Source: Dipylidium caninum
Taxonomy: Eukaryota > Platyhelminthes > Cestoda > Cyclophyllidea > Dipylidiidae
Length of the DNA: 64,000 bases
Direction: 5' to 3'
NCBI GenBank assembly: GCA_017562135.1
Contig: QEYB01000180.1
Coordinates: forward strand, 372,001-436,000
In this document: in pieces, positions 48,282-60,003 of the stretch
Numbering within the stretch: the first letter of the stretch is position 1
Layout: every line of letters begins with the position of its first letter
Notes under the pieces: model-generated
Told to the model about the DNA's origin: nothing
Seen by the model: only the letters and a program-made list of their open reading frames with translations
Databases searched by the model: none
Made by a program: the position numbers and the translations under genes

Positions 48282-51200
48282 TACTTATCCGCATTCCTGA
48301 TTGGGAAAAATCTAAATTTAACGAGATGTATTTACTTTTCTTGATTAATAATTGATACCCAATGGTTTTCTTGCATAGGTTTGATGCAAAAGGTGTCTTT
48401 TTTCCTGCTATAAACTCGTTAGTGCGATATTATTTCGTCAAATATTCGGCAATTATCTAATAAATAATGCAATTTGCCTTTGTTCTCAGGCTGACTTGCA
48501 AAATTTTGGGCATTAGTTGCACTGAAAAAATTGAGAAATATAGTGTACTAATTTTTGAAACTAGCCTAATTGTATGGGCCTGAAATTCTGGCTTGTCTGG
48601 TACTTCTATGAATATTAGATATTTGATTCTAGAGGAACTTGGTAAAAGGATGTGTGGAAGTCGTGATAAATATCGGTCGCTAATCTCTTAATGCGACGAA
48701 CTCATTTAACGCGCGATTTGTTTCTCCTCTTAATTTTTGCCACGATAGTAGGAATAATATTTCATGGCAGAAGGGAGGAAATTTGTTAATCAGTGGAAGC
48801 CGGGCTTAATGTGATACTAAGGCCCCATTGTTGAATAAGAGGTTTCAGGGATCTCGCAGTATAAACGTTTACGGAGAATGAGCCCGAGCACGACGAACCG
48901 ATGTCTTATCCAACTCTATATAAGGGGTTAACGGCTTCAATATTTTGATTGTGGAAAAAGAAGTTAAACAAGCTTTAGTGATGCTAAAACGCCTAGGGAT
49001 TGAGCAAAGGATTTTATTCAGTTAGGGAGTAATTCCCCTCTGAGTAGTTCGCGGCATCACATATTCTTGTAAAGTCAACGTGATTCTATGGATTACTAAA
49101 ATTATTCTATAGACCACAATCATTATTGCTAATTTTGTCCATGTATCTGCCCAGCACACGCCTTACATAAGTCACTGGTTTATTAATGATAAAACAAATA
49201 TGTTGAATCTACGTTTTACAATTTTAGACTAAAAAAGTGGCTTTCGTTTGGGTGTAATTTCAAGGTCGTCTCTAGTGATTTTCATACGTTTGTGGCAAAG
49301 TTCGTTTCGTATGCGAACAAATTCATCCTTTAGTTCTTAGGTCATAGCCCCTTTAAATCCCTAAACTACGAGATGTAGTGTAACTTCCATAATTAGGGTA
49401 TATGGAATGATTTTACAACGATGATTTTTGTTTCCTTTTGCGTCCTATATGTTCCTCCATTTTGTTATTTGAAATTTACCTAGTATTGTATGCATTGTGG
49501 TTTCATCCTTACTTCTACGACAAACTTTTGATCTCTTTTAAAAACATGAGGAACTAGCAAAGTAGGCTAAACTTAAATCCCTTGTGTAGGCTGAATATGT
49601 AATGGAGAGCCTAAGGTGAGCGCAATTAATATATATTTATCTCCTAGAATTTTGTTTGCAGATTGCGAGATGCGGGAAGTCTTTTTTTAGCCAAGTCGTA
49701 CTAAAATATATCAATTAACTGCGAAAAATAAAGCGCTGGACAGTTGGGCTGATGAGAGCTCATCATCGTATACTGTCTTCACTCATATCGACAAACTTCT
49801 AAATCTCTCAAAAGTAATATAGTTTTTTAAGCTGCTGTGAACCAAAACTTAGAGTCAGTTATTTTCTCCAAGAATATTCGTACCAATTATTGCCCATCGA
49901 TGAATTCTCCGTGTGGCGAAACAGCCTACATTGTGCAGTTGGCTCCATCCTTCGGATGAACTTAGATCTTTTGTGAGCCTTGTATTGTACACAACGCCTA
50001 AAACGGTTATTTATTACCGCATGTACCTGATGCTCGTTATTTCCTCATCTAGGCCTATTGAGGGCGTAACGCCTAATGAAAATGAGCATTTTTCACATGC
50101 CTTGATTACCGCTAATGCTTCGAATTTGTTTATGTGAGTCATATATACAGAGTCGAGTTTAATGCTTGAGATAGCGTTTATTGGTGCGTTTTTGGCTACA
50201 ACCTCTCTCAGGTTCTTTCTTAAAGGAACTTTTTCGCAGTTTTTACCTTTTTCGTAAGTTCTGGCGGCACTTATAATCTATATGTATTTTGTTTTAACCC
50301 ACCTTTTATTCTAGGGCTTTGCAATGCCAAAATTCTCCATCGATTGCCTTTCACCTGTTCAGTTATTTGTGTCCGGTTTTTTGATTCACAATTTCGATAG
50401 ATCCTCACAATGTGATTTATTTGTCATTTTTTCTGTTTGATTTATCTTACAATAGGTCCGGCTTCATCTAGAACTAGGTCAGGGTTATGACGAACCACCG
50501 GCTTTGCCTAAATGAAAAACTATGGAAATTCCCCGCCGAATCGAACCAGAAAAAGAAGAATGGCGGTGTCGGTATTGCCAAAAATTTGGCGATTTTTTGG
50601 TGTTACTTCAGTTTAAAAACATTATAGCCCCTAAAACACTATTAGTCTCACAATTCAATTTTCAGGTACACCCTGTTTAAAAAGGCATCTCGAGTTTAAG
50701 TCAGTACTCTTAGCAGAATATGATTGGTTTTGCAAAATTTGAAGTGTATGTAGGGAGTCAAGTATTGTGTCTGTTGTGCCGTAGTGACATCCTCAATGCT
50801 TCTTCAATTGCTTCTAGTTCCACTTTTCAAAATTGTTAGGCCTATGCCGAATCAAAGGTAATGTCCTCTTCTGTTTTTGTATTTACTGTTTAATGTTGCT
50901 TTAAAGTGGCATCGTTTCGTGAGTATTAATGCTAAGGTAGCGTTTGTTTAGCATAGCCCGTAGTCGATCAAATATTGCTATATTTCCAAAAGCCGTTTTT
51001 TTTCAAAACAAAAATTTAGTTTTGATTTCCGTTACATTAAATTTTTCTTAATTTGCGTATTTTCATTCAGGATTGTCTGGGCAAGTCGGTCTTGCAGAAG
51101 GAGTGCAGTTTGATAACAGAGGGAGGATTTTGACCGCCACCAATGTTGGTCCGACTGCTGCGAATTAAATAGAGTCTCCTGGAGCATACGTGCCTAGAAG

Positions 51201-53800
51201 ATGTTATCCGTATACCGAGTGGAAAACCCAAGCAATGAGTTCAAAGGATTTATAACATGTGCAGCAGCCTTGACAATCGTAGTAATTCCTGTATTTACTT
51301 CAGCAATTATAACTGTGACAGGAAAAGCTTGCTACTTCAGCAATTTTTGGGGTTCATATATGCCACAGTGAAATGCTTTACGTGGGACCACTCTGTCGAA
51401 AGTGAAGTATTATCGTTCACCCAAAGAAATACGTCTACTCCAGCCGTATGGGGCATATTCTTGCCTAAAGGCTGTCTGTGCACTTTAGGTCTGCAAGTCC
51501 TCGAAGCTGGATTTACAGAGCCAAATTGTATTTATGTGCGTCTCGTATGGGTGGCTATAACCCGTAAAAAACGGGCTTCATGATAACCGTGAAAGGAGTC
51601 ACGTACAGAAGGAACCCCTGAAGTTTTGATCATTTGGAGAATTTCCCATTTTTCATCAAATGCACACAAAAACAGAGATTAGGAGGCTCAGATCTATGCA
51701 GGACGTGCAGACATCGACGTATGGTGCCATGTATCGAGGCGTAATAGCTACCCGGTGATGCCTTTTTCGGTGAGCTTCGAGAGTTCCCGAGAGGCACCGA
51801 CCGGATAGAAATTACTCCTAGATCTGACATTTGGCTAAAACCCGGTCGACAGGGCTAGACTTACGCGAAATGGCTTGGAGCGCTCACCCGTCGCCTTAAG
51901 TATGTCGGAGCAGCAGAGGTTGACCTCAGCAGAGCCTCCATTGGCCAGGCCGCCGACGCGGCGTTGGTTGGCCTAGTGCCGGTGTCCTCATGGGGCCACC
52001 GGGGCGTACGTGCGCTGGGGTCATTCAAATGCCCTCATACGCATAAACCCGTGTTTGTCCTGAAGCTGTCCTCGCAAGGTAACCCTTCCTTACCCGATTG
52101 AACTTGTGTCTACCTGAGCCAGAGGCGGGTTAAATGTTGGTGAATTCGGATACCTTTTTATTCACAAATTGCATGAGAGTGAGTTAAGAAGTATTGCGCG
52201 TTATTTTAAGGTCTCCTTGCTTATAAAATAGTGACTCCAAGAAGCCGATTGAATATTTCACATCTGTGGCGACTGAAAATCAGCAAGAGCAACTCACTTT
52301 CGACTTTTGCATGAACATGCGATTGGTAGATAAGCAGTTTGGATTGCCATAGTTGAGGATAATTCCACTGTTCCAACTCATATCGTGAAAGCCTACAAGT
52401 CGTTTTAAGGTGTGATCTCTTCCTACTGAGGTACTCCAGACCTGTCATAATTGCCACTAAAGCTGTTCCCTCCAGTTGTCTTCTACGTTGACGTATGTTG
52501 GAGGACACCTGAAACCAGCTCGTTTTGGGAGCGAATTGTCGTTAATATAGTGGCTTTTTCGCCAACCCGCTGTACTGTTATCTGGCCTTTCATAACCACC
52601 ATCTACTTCGTTTGAGATAGGGCAGAGGCTTTGGCTTCTGTGAAAGCAATTGGGCTTCCGTTTGCCCTGTGTGATGTAGAGGTGAGAATTCGTTGAAATA
52701 AATATCACTCCTCGCGGTGTTTCTGCCTCGAGTTGTTTACGAGGCGTTATTACTCGAAATTTGTGTTGGCCCACCGAGTCGTAGTTACCGAGCCGAAAGG
52801 AGGCTGAGTGCTCAGGCTTACATCCGCCAATATGGTACGCATGACTACAAGCGTTTGAATATTTGAGGTTATATTTAGTCAGCACGAGGTCCTCTTATTC
52901 CTCTACCAACAATCGTTCTTAGCCTTTTACAAGTTAACTTTACATGGCACTACGGCGAGCACATTTTGCTATAGTTGCCTCGTCGTAGGGTGAACAAATC
53001 AGACGGTGGACCACTTTGTGGCAACACTACGGGCCAGTGAGAGTCGTTCGACTATTGGGGGAACGCAAGTGACACCTCCCCGTCTGGTCAGGCCCCAAAA
53101 GACCACACCACAAAGCAGTGTAAGTGGGCGCTTTTGCCCCACGTAACTGACACACCGTTGCATCCATACAAGTAAGGAAAGCGCGTTCAAAGTATCCCAA
53201 AGCTAAGATATAATTTTCAGATGCCACAAATGCCTTATTTCTCTAAATTTCAAGTTCAAAAAATTAACTCTAGTGAGGTCAAGACTGTGATTTTGTAAAA
53301 ATCATTGTGCAAAACTGACGAGCCTCATGGGGATGAATAGTTTAATGAATGCCTCATCCATAGGCCTTTTTGCTTTATTATATCTGAGCTTATGCTAGTA
53401 CCACCGAAATAACATCACCATTAAAGCGCGGAGGATGTGGTGAAGAAAGAGAACGGGAAAGAACACGAGTGAGGGGCAGCGCATTAAACTAACGAAAAGT
53501 CAGAAGTTAAGATACAAGTGACATCCAAACGTGGTTACAGGAAATGCGTAAACTTGAGTGGTCACGCCGCAGGAGAATAAACAGGGGTGGATATCACTTT
53601 ATTTGGATTTAACGTAGTCTCCAGTCGGTAGTCGCAAGTCTCTCAACCTCTGCCTCCAGTCACCAAGCTGCCACTGGCGACGCGATTTCGGCAAGGCAAT
53701 TACGCGTAAGCTGGCACTCTGAGAGTGAAGAAGGAGCTGGCAGCACGGGAGTCCGTGCTGTTGGTGCGGCGTTCCACGAGTACCTCATCGCCACATTATT
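48282..53800. other. Gene-poor region with decayed repeat sequence
   Basis: This is the longest interval in the window without a recognisable gene. Apart from the Ty3/gypsy-like relic near 49.9-50.1 kb I see no supported feature. Open frames reach 142 codons (52457-52885, minus) but none has a motif or splice context. Composition shifts from AT-rich (48.3-51 kb) to more balanced (51.6-53.2 kb). This suits decayed mobile DNA, though I found no terminal repeats. Confidence 0.5.
49880..50140 (+). mobile_element. Ty3/gypsy-like reverse transcriptase relic
   Basis: One frame reads CSWLHPSDELRSFVSLVLY followed some 30 residues later by TPNENEHFSHALITA. The first resembles the W..P....ELRSFLGL.NYY signature at the reverse transcriptase/RNase H junction of Ty3/gypsy elements, and the second the W....E.AF..L...L stretch that normally follows at about this distance. 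The middle is diverged, with no upstream FxDD box, integrase or LTR visible. This is an old fragment at best; chance resemblance is possible. Confidence 0.4.
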
Positions 53801-53825
53801 TACTTAGTATTTTTGTGTCTCGCAG

Positions 53826-54590
53826 GACAAGCTGATGGCGAATGATCCGAAAAGCTCCCCAAAGTCTTCCTCGATGGTCGGTGGCACAACCAGTCGGGTG
53901 AAATCGGTGAAAGGAAGGAGGCGCCGTCGAGCAAGCTGTCTCTGTCCGGTCTTGGGGGGCTCGGGGACGCATCGGCCTGCATGGCGACTCCTCATTCGTC
54001 CAGTCTTGCGTGAGGCTCGATTCACCAAACGGTGGGTTTTCAAAGCACCCAAAACAAAACATGCTACAATTCCTTTTTTGAAGATATCAAAAAAACTTGA
54101 TAGTAATCTTGTTATGGGTTTACTTCACTGCGTTTGCAAACGATTGCTACCTATGCTGCCGTGGTTAAGTTTGCCTAAGTGACTAAGTTATGAATAAAAT
54201 TAAGTAGACTTCTGCTCAGGGGTTCTTGCACTTAATACAGTCGTGCCGTCTTCTTTTATACGCAGGTCCAAAATCACTATTTTCTCTTGATAGAAAAGTC
54301 GGCACCACTCAGAGGGCCAGTTGGTGGAGCGCGAGCTGACAGCTAAATGGAGACATTTCTACGAAAAAATTAAACAAGTAAACGCGCATAATTGTTGGGA
54401 AAATGCACTTTGGCGAGAAGATTTCGAGCAAGCGTTGGATTTCGAATGGTTGGATTTTCACGCTATCGTAAAAGAGATTTTGAGGCTGAGACTGGTTTGG
54501 TTACCCGAAAGCGCGCCGGATGTCGGCTCGATTGCTAATCTCCCCAGGGCGGTCACCATTAATTTGGACTCAGGGACATCACAATGTTAA
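53826..54590 (+). CDS. Unrecognised two-exon coding fragment
   Basis: A possible first exon starts after a TCTCGCAG acceptor. It reads DKLMANDPKSSPKSSSMVGG and, one frame over, KEAPSSKLSLSGLGGLGDAS up to a GTGAGG donor near 54.01 kb. A second begins after ATACGCAG at about 54.27 kb. It reads SLFSLDRK and, one frame over, HSEGQLVERELTAKWRHFYE, then NALWREDFEQALDFEWLDFH, and stops near 54590. Each exon needs one base gained or lost to stay open, as elsewhere in this window. The second exon looks helical and charged. I recognise no family, and it may be part of a larger gene running right. Confidence 0.3.
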
Positions 54591-55837
54591 ACAGTCGAAT
54601 AAGTTTATGGTCCAAAAATTTTCAATTTGTTTTCACCCTGGTTAAAACCTTTAAGTAGCATGTGGTCCCTTCTAATGATTTTTTGCATTTCTGTCACGAT
54701 ATGGTTGTTAGCAATAAGAGAACTTGAATAAAGATTTGGCGTTATTGCGTTTCGAGATGCTGCTCTAGCGCACACTTCCAAAAGGTTTTTTCTCGTCCGG
54801 CTCCACCGCGTGCGAGGCAGACGCGATCGGGACGCATTTCGTGGCTTAAATCTCCCACTTATATTGGCCTCTTTCCCTTAGTCTCCCGTGCATTCCTCCT
54901 CCTACGCAGTACCGGCTGCCTGTGTTAATTACACAATTCCTTTGTAAATGGCGGGTTGCCGTCTACTTGACCTCGCCTACTTCGGCACTTCGGCCCCGAC
55001 TCTGTTGCTAACAGTCTTGGTAACAATTGTAATGCTATTCACTGCCAACACGTCAGGTGGAGATTCACGCTAATCACTCGACTTTTAGCCTCCCCACCGG
55101 ATGTGCTCTCAAAGTCATTTATAACATTTCTGTCGCTTTCGCTTTGAAGGTCGGCCTGGACCTCCACCTGGCCATTCACTCGACTTTGTCGTCTTTTCTG
55201 CTAAATGGTTCCACTAAACTTCAAATTTTTTAATCCAACTGGATTCCCGTACTTGAATAACTCATCAACAGTTAACGTTCTGACGAATGTTCGCTTTACG
55301 ACCTGGACTCATTTCTGACACTTTTCGTTGGCGACATTTCCATCACAAAAATGGTCTGTTACCCTCTGTTGAGATCCGCCAATTTCGAACGTCATGCTAC
55401 CTACCAAAACTGATTTTTGACGAGTTAATTGAAAATGTATGTAGTATTCTTAAGTTCCGCATATTCATTCTCGTTCAAGTAAATAACGCAATCATTTTAA
55501 TATTTGAGAATAAATACAAAGTACAACCTACGCAATCCAACAGACCGCAATCTACCCGTTTGCCAGAAAGTATTCACCGTACCCGAGTTATCGAAACAAT
55601 GGCTTTTGCTTCAAATGATCCTATTAGGCCTTGGACAACGTGTTTCCCAAACCACGCTCTTTTTGTTAAACGATCTAGTAGCACTAAAACATTAATTTAA
55701 AGGCTTTTGTGAACCAGCTGAACGAGTATAATTGTAATTTCGCGAAAACTTCCCCTTAATCAGTAGGGAAGGTAATTTTTAATCACATTATGAAAAAGTA
55801 TATTCAATTAATAAAATCAGGTGATTGTGAATGGCAT
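54591..55837. other. Intergenic or unresolved exons
   Basis: Two overlapping plus-strand frames near 55.29-55.70 kb are open for 60-137 codons. One (VPELSKQWLLLQMILLGLG) looks amphipathic after an acceptor-like CAATCCAACAG, but nothing ties it to a family. The rest is AT-rich without signal. Confidence 0.3.
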
Positions 55838-57432
55838 TTACACGGGATCAAGATGGACAACAAAATTTTCCGTCACTTGTGGGTACATGGCCTCTACCAA
55901 TTGGGCATTCCTGTGCGCAACGTCCTGAATCTAAGGAATTTAAAAATTGAAACTCGTGGCTTTATAACCAAGCATTCGGAGGGAAATTCGCGCTTATTTT
56001 GTAAGCTTACTAGTCAGCAATGCTATAAAATGCAGATCCACATGATCAGTATGGAAAACAAAATCTCAACTATTATTTGAGATGTACTAGCATCCACCAA
56101 TTGTTCGCAACAAACTAGTAAATCAAGAGTATCGCCAAGACCTGCAAATCGGTTTTACGCCTTTAGAGCATGAAAAAAAAGAATAGGTGGTGGGGAAGGA
56201 CAAATCACGCTACGTTCGAACTATCAACAGTGGGGGTGGGGGAGGGAGGGGGGCTACCAGAGATCGAGGGATCTATTTTCCGATTCAGCCACTTTAAAAC
56301 CAAAAGGCAAGTGAGACATACTTCAATAATTTCAGATTGTTGAGGTAATTGTTCCGCCAAAATCGTAAACAAACTTCCTGGAGCTCTGATAATCGATGAA
56401 TTCAGAAGAGGAAGAGCAGTTTTCTGTGAAAACTGTGTGCTAAATAAGATATGTGCATTATAGAAATATAGTTTTATGATACTAAGAAGCTTACATTATA
56501 CATTACGCGATATGTACTTCAACTGACATTTGAGTGTAAAAATTTTACCACCGCAAAATCAAGAAATTGTCTGTAAAATGAATCAAAGCTAAACTATGTA
56601 TATAATCTAAACATGATTAACGAGGAAATAACTTAGAGGGCTTAAAACCGTATGCATCAAGACAAAAACTGGAAAGGCAATTAATAAGGTATTTACGCAT
56701 AATATACGGCACGTGCGTCGTAATCCTGTTGCTCCAAAAAATTTCCATCTGTCACGCCGGCATCAACGACTTTACTGAAAAGAATACAATAGATAGAGTA
56801 CAAAAAAACGAGTACAGCGGAAGTGGGGAAACGTACGACTCTACCCCCTTGAGGATACTTGTCATGATCTCGGCAACATCTCCAGTCGCCTGCTGCAAAG
56901 CTTCATTTGAAACAAGGGAACTAAACATAACAAAGTTAAATTTTATACTTCGGTACCAGAGGTAAAAAGGTACAAAACGAAATGTTATTTAAAGGGAAAA
57001 TAGTCAAATATAATACGGTAATATAATGGCAAGTATAAAATGAAATTATGATCTTGGTAGCAATGTCAAAAATTCCAATTTTTAACCTTATAACAGATGG
57101 TAACTCAAAGATCCAATCTAAAAAGATTGTAAATCATTATGGCAGAGAGAGAAACATACTTTTGTTGAGTTGCCTCATAGGTCAGCATAGGTTCTTCAAT
57201 AAGTCTTTGAGTTTCAGACTCCTCTGTCTTCAATTATAAAAAATCCACTTCAACTTTGTGCTACAACACGGGTACATTCAATCCACCACAAAAATTTCAA
57301 TAGAAAAAATACAACAGTTGTTAATGTAAATAGGAGGTTAAGAACGATAAAAGCAGATTTAACAACGTGAAAGCAACTTGCCTGCGACTCATAAGATCCA
57401 TGTCTACAACATCTTCCACAGAGATTCCCCAT
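55838..57432 (-). CDS. Short protein with N-terminal MGN, family not recognised
   Basis: Five short exons join in frame to about 127 residues: MGNLCGRCCRHGSYESQ (57432-57382), TEESETQRLIEEPMLTYEAT (57.2 kb), SNEALQQATGDVAEIMTSIL (56.9 kb), TALPLLNSSIIRAPGSLFTI (56.4 kb) and AHRNAQLVEAMYPQVTENFV (55.93-55.84 kb), with TAA at 55838. The first donor is CAG|GCAAGT, a GC-AG intron, otherwise rare. MGN followed by Cys-x-x-Cys-Cys is a textbook setting for N-myristoylation plus palmitoylation, so the product should be membrane-anchored. This resembles lysosomal anchors such as LAMTOR1 or BORC subunits in layout, but I cannot support either by sequence. The ATG sits four bases after an acceptor-like TTTTAG, and the gene starts about 160 nt after the RBX1 stop. 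Confidence 0.5.
56232..56253 (+). other. Predicted G-quadruplex
   Basis: Four G-runs of 5, 5, 3 and 6 bases are separated by single bases (T, A, A), a very strong quadruplex pattern on the plus strand. It lies in the last intron of the MGN gene, where the mRNA strand is C-rich. Confidence 0.65.
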
Positions 57433-57588
57433 TATGCTAAAAGCATTTTACTAAAGAGAAGTAGATAAGAAACTGCGGACGAAAAAAGAAGACATTATGT
57501 TATAGTTTTATTTGACACAGGAACGAATCGATAAGAGCCGCATACAGTTGCATAACTACTTAGTGGCCGTACCTTAGGAAATTTAGAG

Positions 57589-57993
<405 letters not shown>

Positions 57994-60003
57994 CGCGACG
58001 GATTTAGGGGGAGCAGCAGATAAAGTGCATAATAACAATACCTTGACAGATAACGTAAAATCTTGCGTTACACAATGTCTAAATGGTATGAAGTAATGGC
58101 GACGCTCCTAACTTAGATTATAAAACAGATTAAATTTAAGACGCAACATGGATATGGCATATTTACATGTAATATGATTCAATCAAAATTTCAATTGCAT
58201 GATTTAAATTTCAGAGAACAAACAAGCCTTTCCACCCGCATTCACTAGAAATGTCAATATGCGACTTGCTACCCATTACCATCCGCAGACTCCATTTGAG
58301 CGACCGTTATCTGCAAGCCCAGAGCTGATGGTTCAATAAATCGTACTTAATAATGGACCACGTCTCCTTCCAGTTGGTATACTCTTATCCAAATTTCGTA
58401 AAATAACAACATCTGGCGTACGTCCTTGACATGAAAACTGAATGGATTTATAAGGACTATCAATTAGTAAGGGAACCTTTCAAATAAATTACTGTCTCTA
58501 CTCTGGTTTCGAACCCACGACAGAACAACGTTAACGTCCGTCTGATAACGAACAAGAAGAAGACTCAACGGCGAAGTACGTTGTATAATGCATAAACACA
58601 TGACGCGATAGCGTTTTTAGATTTGATATTCCATTACTACGCGCATATCGTCTACCACAAAGGTGTTTTTATAACGAAGGAATGGAGGTTAAGGAATATT
58701 TTTTTTTGACTTCAGCGAACTACCATCTAATTCGAAGTAATTCGGTTTAAAATCGCGATTTATTCCTATTGGAACTTATCTCCCAGAAGAGATCTGTTAA
58801 AATTCTACAAAAATAAATATACTCCGGGTGAATTTCTATAATCACATATTGGGAAGCTATTTGATGGGCGCTTCCCTGCAGCTCTCATGCTTTTGCAAAC
58901 GCCATCCTCTGAAAACTGTTTGTATTCGTCTCAGACTTCCAAAACTAACTGAATCCTCTTTAACTTTTGACAGATGGAAACCGCGTTTGCCTTAACAGAC
59001 ACTTAGAAATGGCTGAACAGATCAACAGGCATTGGTTTTTCTACAGCGCCCTTCGGATATCTTTTCTTCTGCATTCAATTCAACCTTATTTGACAATGCA
59101 CCATTTCCCGTTGCTGGTCGTAAGACGGCCGATTCAAACTTCCGTTGAAATTATCACCTTCAAGCATCTTAAAAGAAACCATCACCTTGAAAGTGATTGA
59201 AGTGAAGCGGGAATAGCATGGACAAGTTATAATATTGCACAGGTTTCTAGATGAATTCAGCTACAGATTATTCATTCGAGTGTAATCTCATGTGAATGAT
59301 TAAACTAAGTGCCTTAATTTCAAAGAATTTACAAAGAGCGGAGATTTATTGTTGACGATCCTCAATTTTAGCTGTGGTATGTATTGATAAGATAGACCAC
59401 AAACAATAATTTTTCTTTTATAATCAATCGTACTCGATAAATTGATAATATGGCCAAAAGTGGTACATTTTACCACGCTAAAAACTGGCATTATTGCATA
59501 TGACTTTGAGATTTTAACTCTTGTGCATATAAGTGACAGACGGCAAATTACGCACTGCGTGGAAGTGTTAATACGATGTGAAAGATATCAGTGATAGTGG
59601 GGATGATGAAGTTATAAGCGGTGATATGAGCCAATTATTTACGTAGGCTGCCGCTGAGACGATTGCTGGGATAATCATGAAGCGATTGCTCGTGGGAAGT
59701 TAATCGCGTTAAGAAATTCCTACAGTGAGTCATATAGGAATGAATTTCTCCGTGTTCTCTCACTGCCGCAAATATTTATTTTAAGTTTGTCTAACTAATT
59801 TAAATGTGGGTTGATTAATATTCGAATGGAACACGTGTGGCTGAGATCATTTTGGGCTTTTTCAGCCTATGCACCGCAAAGCCTGAATGCGCATTTCGCC
59901 CCTGTTGTTGCTTACCTGACGCCCTCCGGTTATTTTCACCACTGCAGTAGCGCATTTCGTCGTATCTTTGCTTTCATCTATTACCGATTTGCAAATTGAA
60001 ACC
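57994..60003. other. Divergent intergenic region, RBX1 to SNM1
   Basis: About 2 kb separate two genes transcribed away from each other. Apart from a tRNA-like element at about 58500-58555 I see only AT-rich sequence and short motif-less frames. Both promoters must lie here. An in-frame ATG at 59968 upstream of the chosen SNM1 start leaves that start slightly uncertain. Confidence 0.5.
58500..58555 (-). repeat. tRNA-like B-box, possible SINE or tRNA relic
   Basis: On the minus strand GTCGTGGGTTCGAAACC (around 58505-58521) resembles the tRNA T-arm and RNA polymerase III B-box. The preceding bases (GACGGACGTTAACGTTG) are where an anticodon arm would be. The T-stem does not pair properly and I could not find an acceptor stem, so this is not a functional tRNA gene. 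It could be a tRNA-derived SINE fragment. Confidence 0.3.

Noticed and set aside
52457..52885. A 142-codon minus-strand frame in the gene-poor region
   Set aside because: No recognisable domain, no neighbouring exon, and composition gives no support. Length alone is not enough.
58505..58521. A functional tRNA gene
   Set aside because: The B-box looks right, but the T-stem pairs poorly and no acceptor stem or clear A-box could be found.
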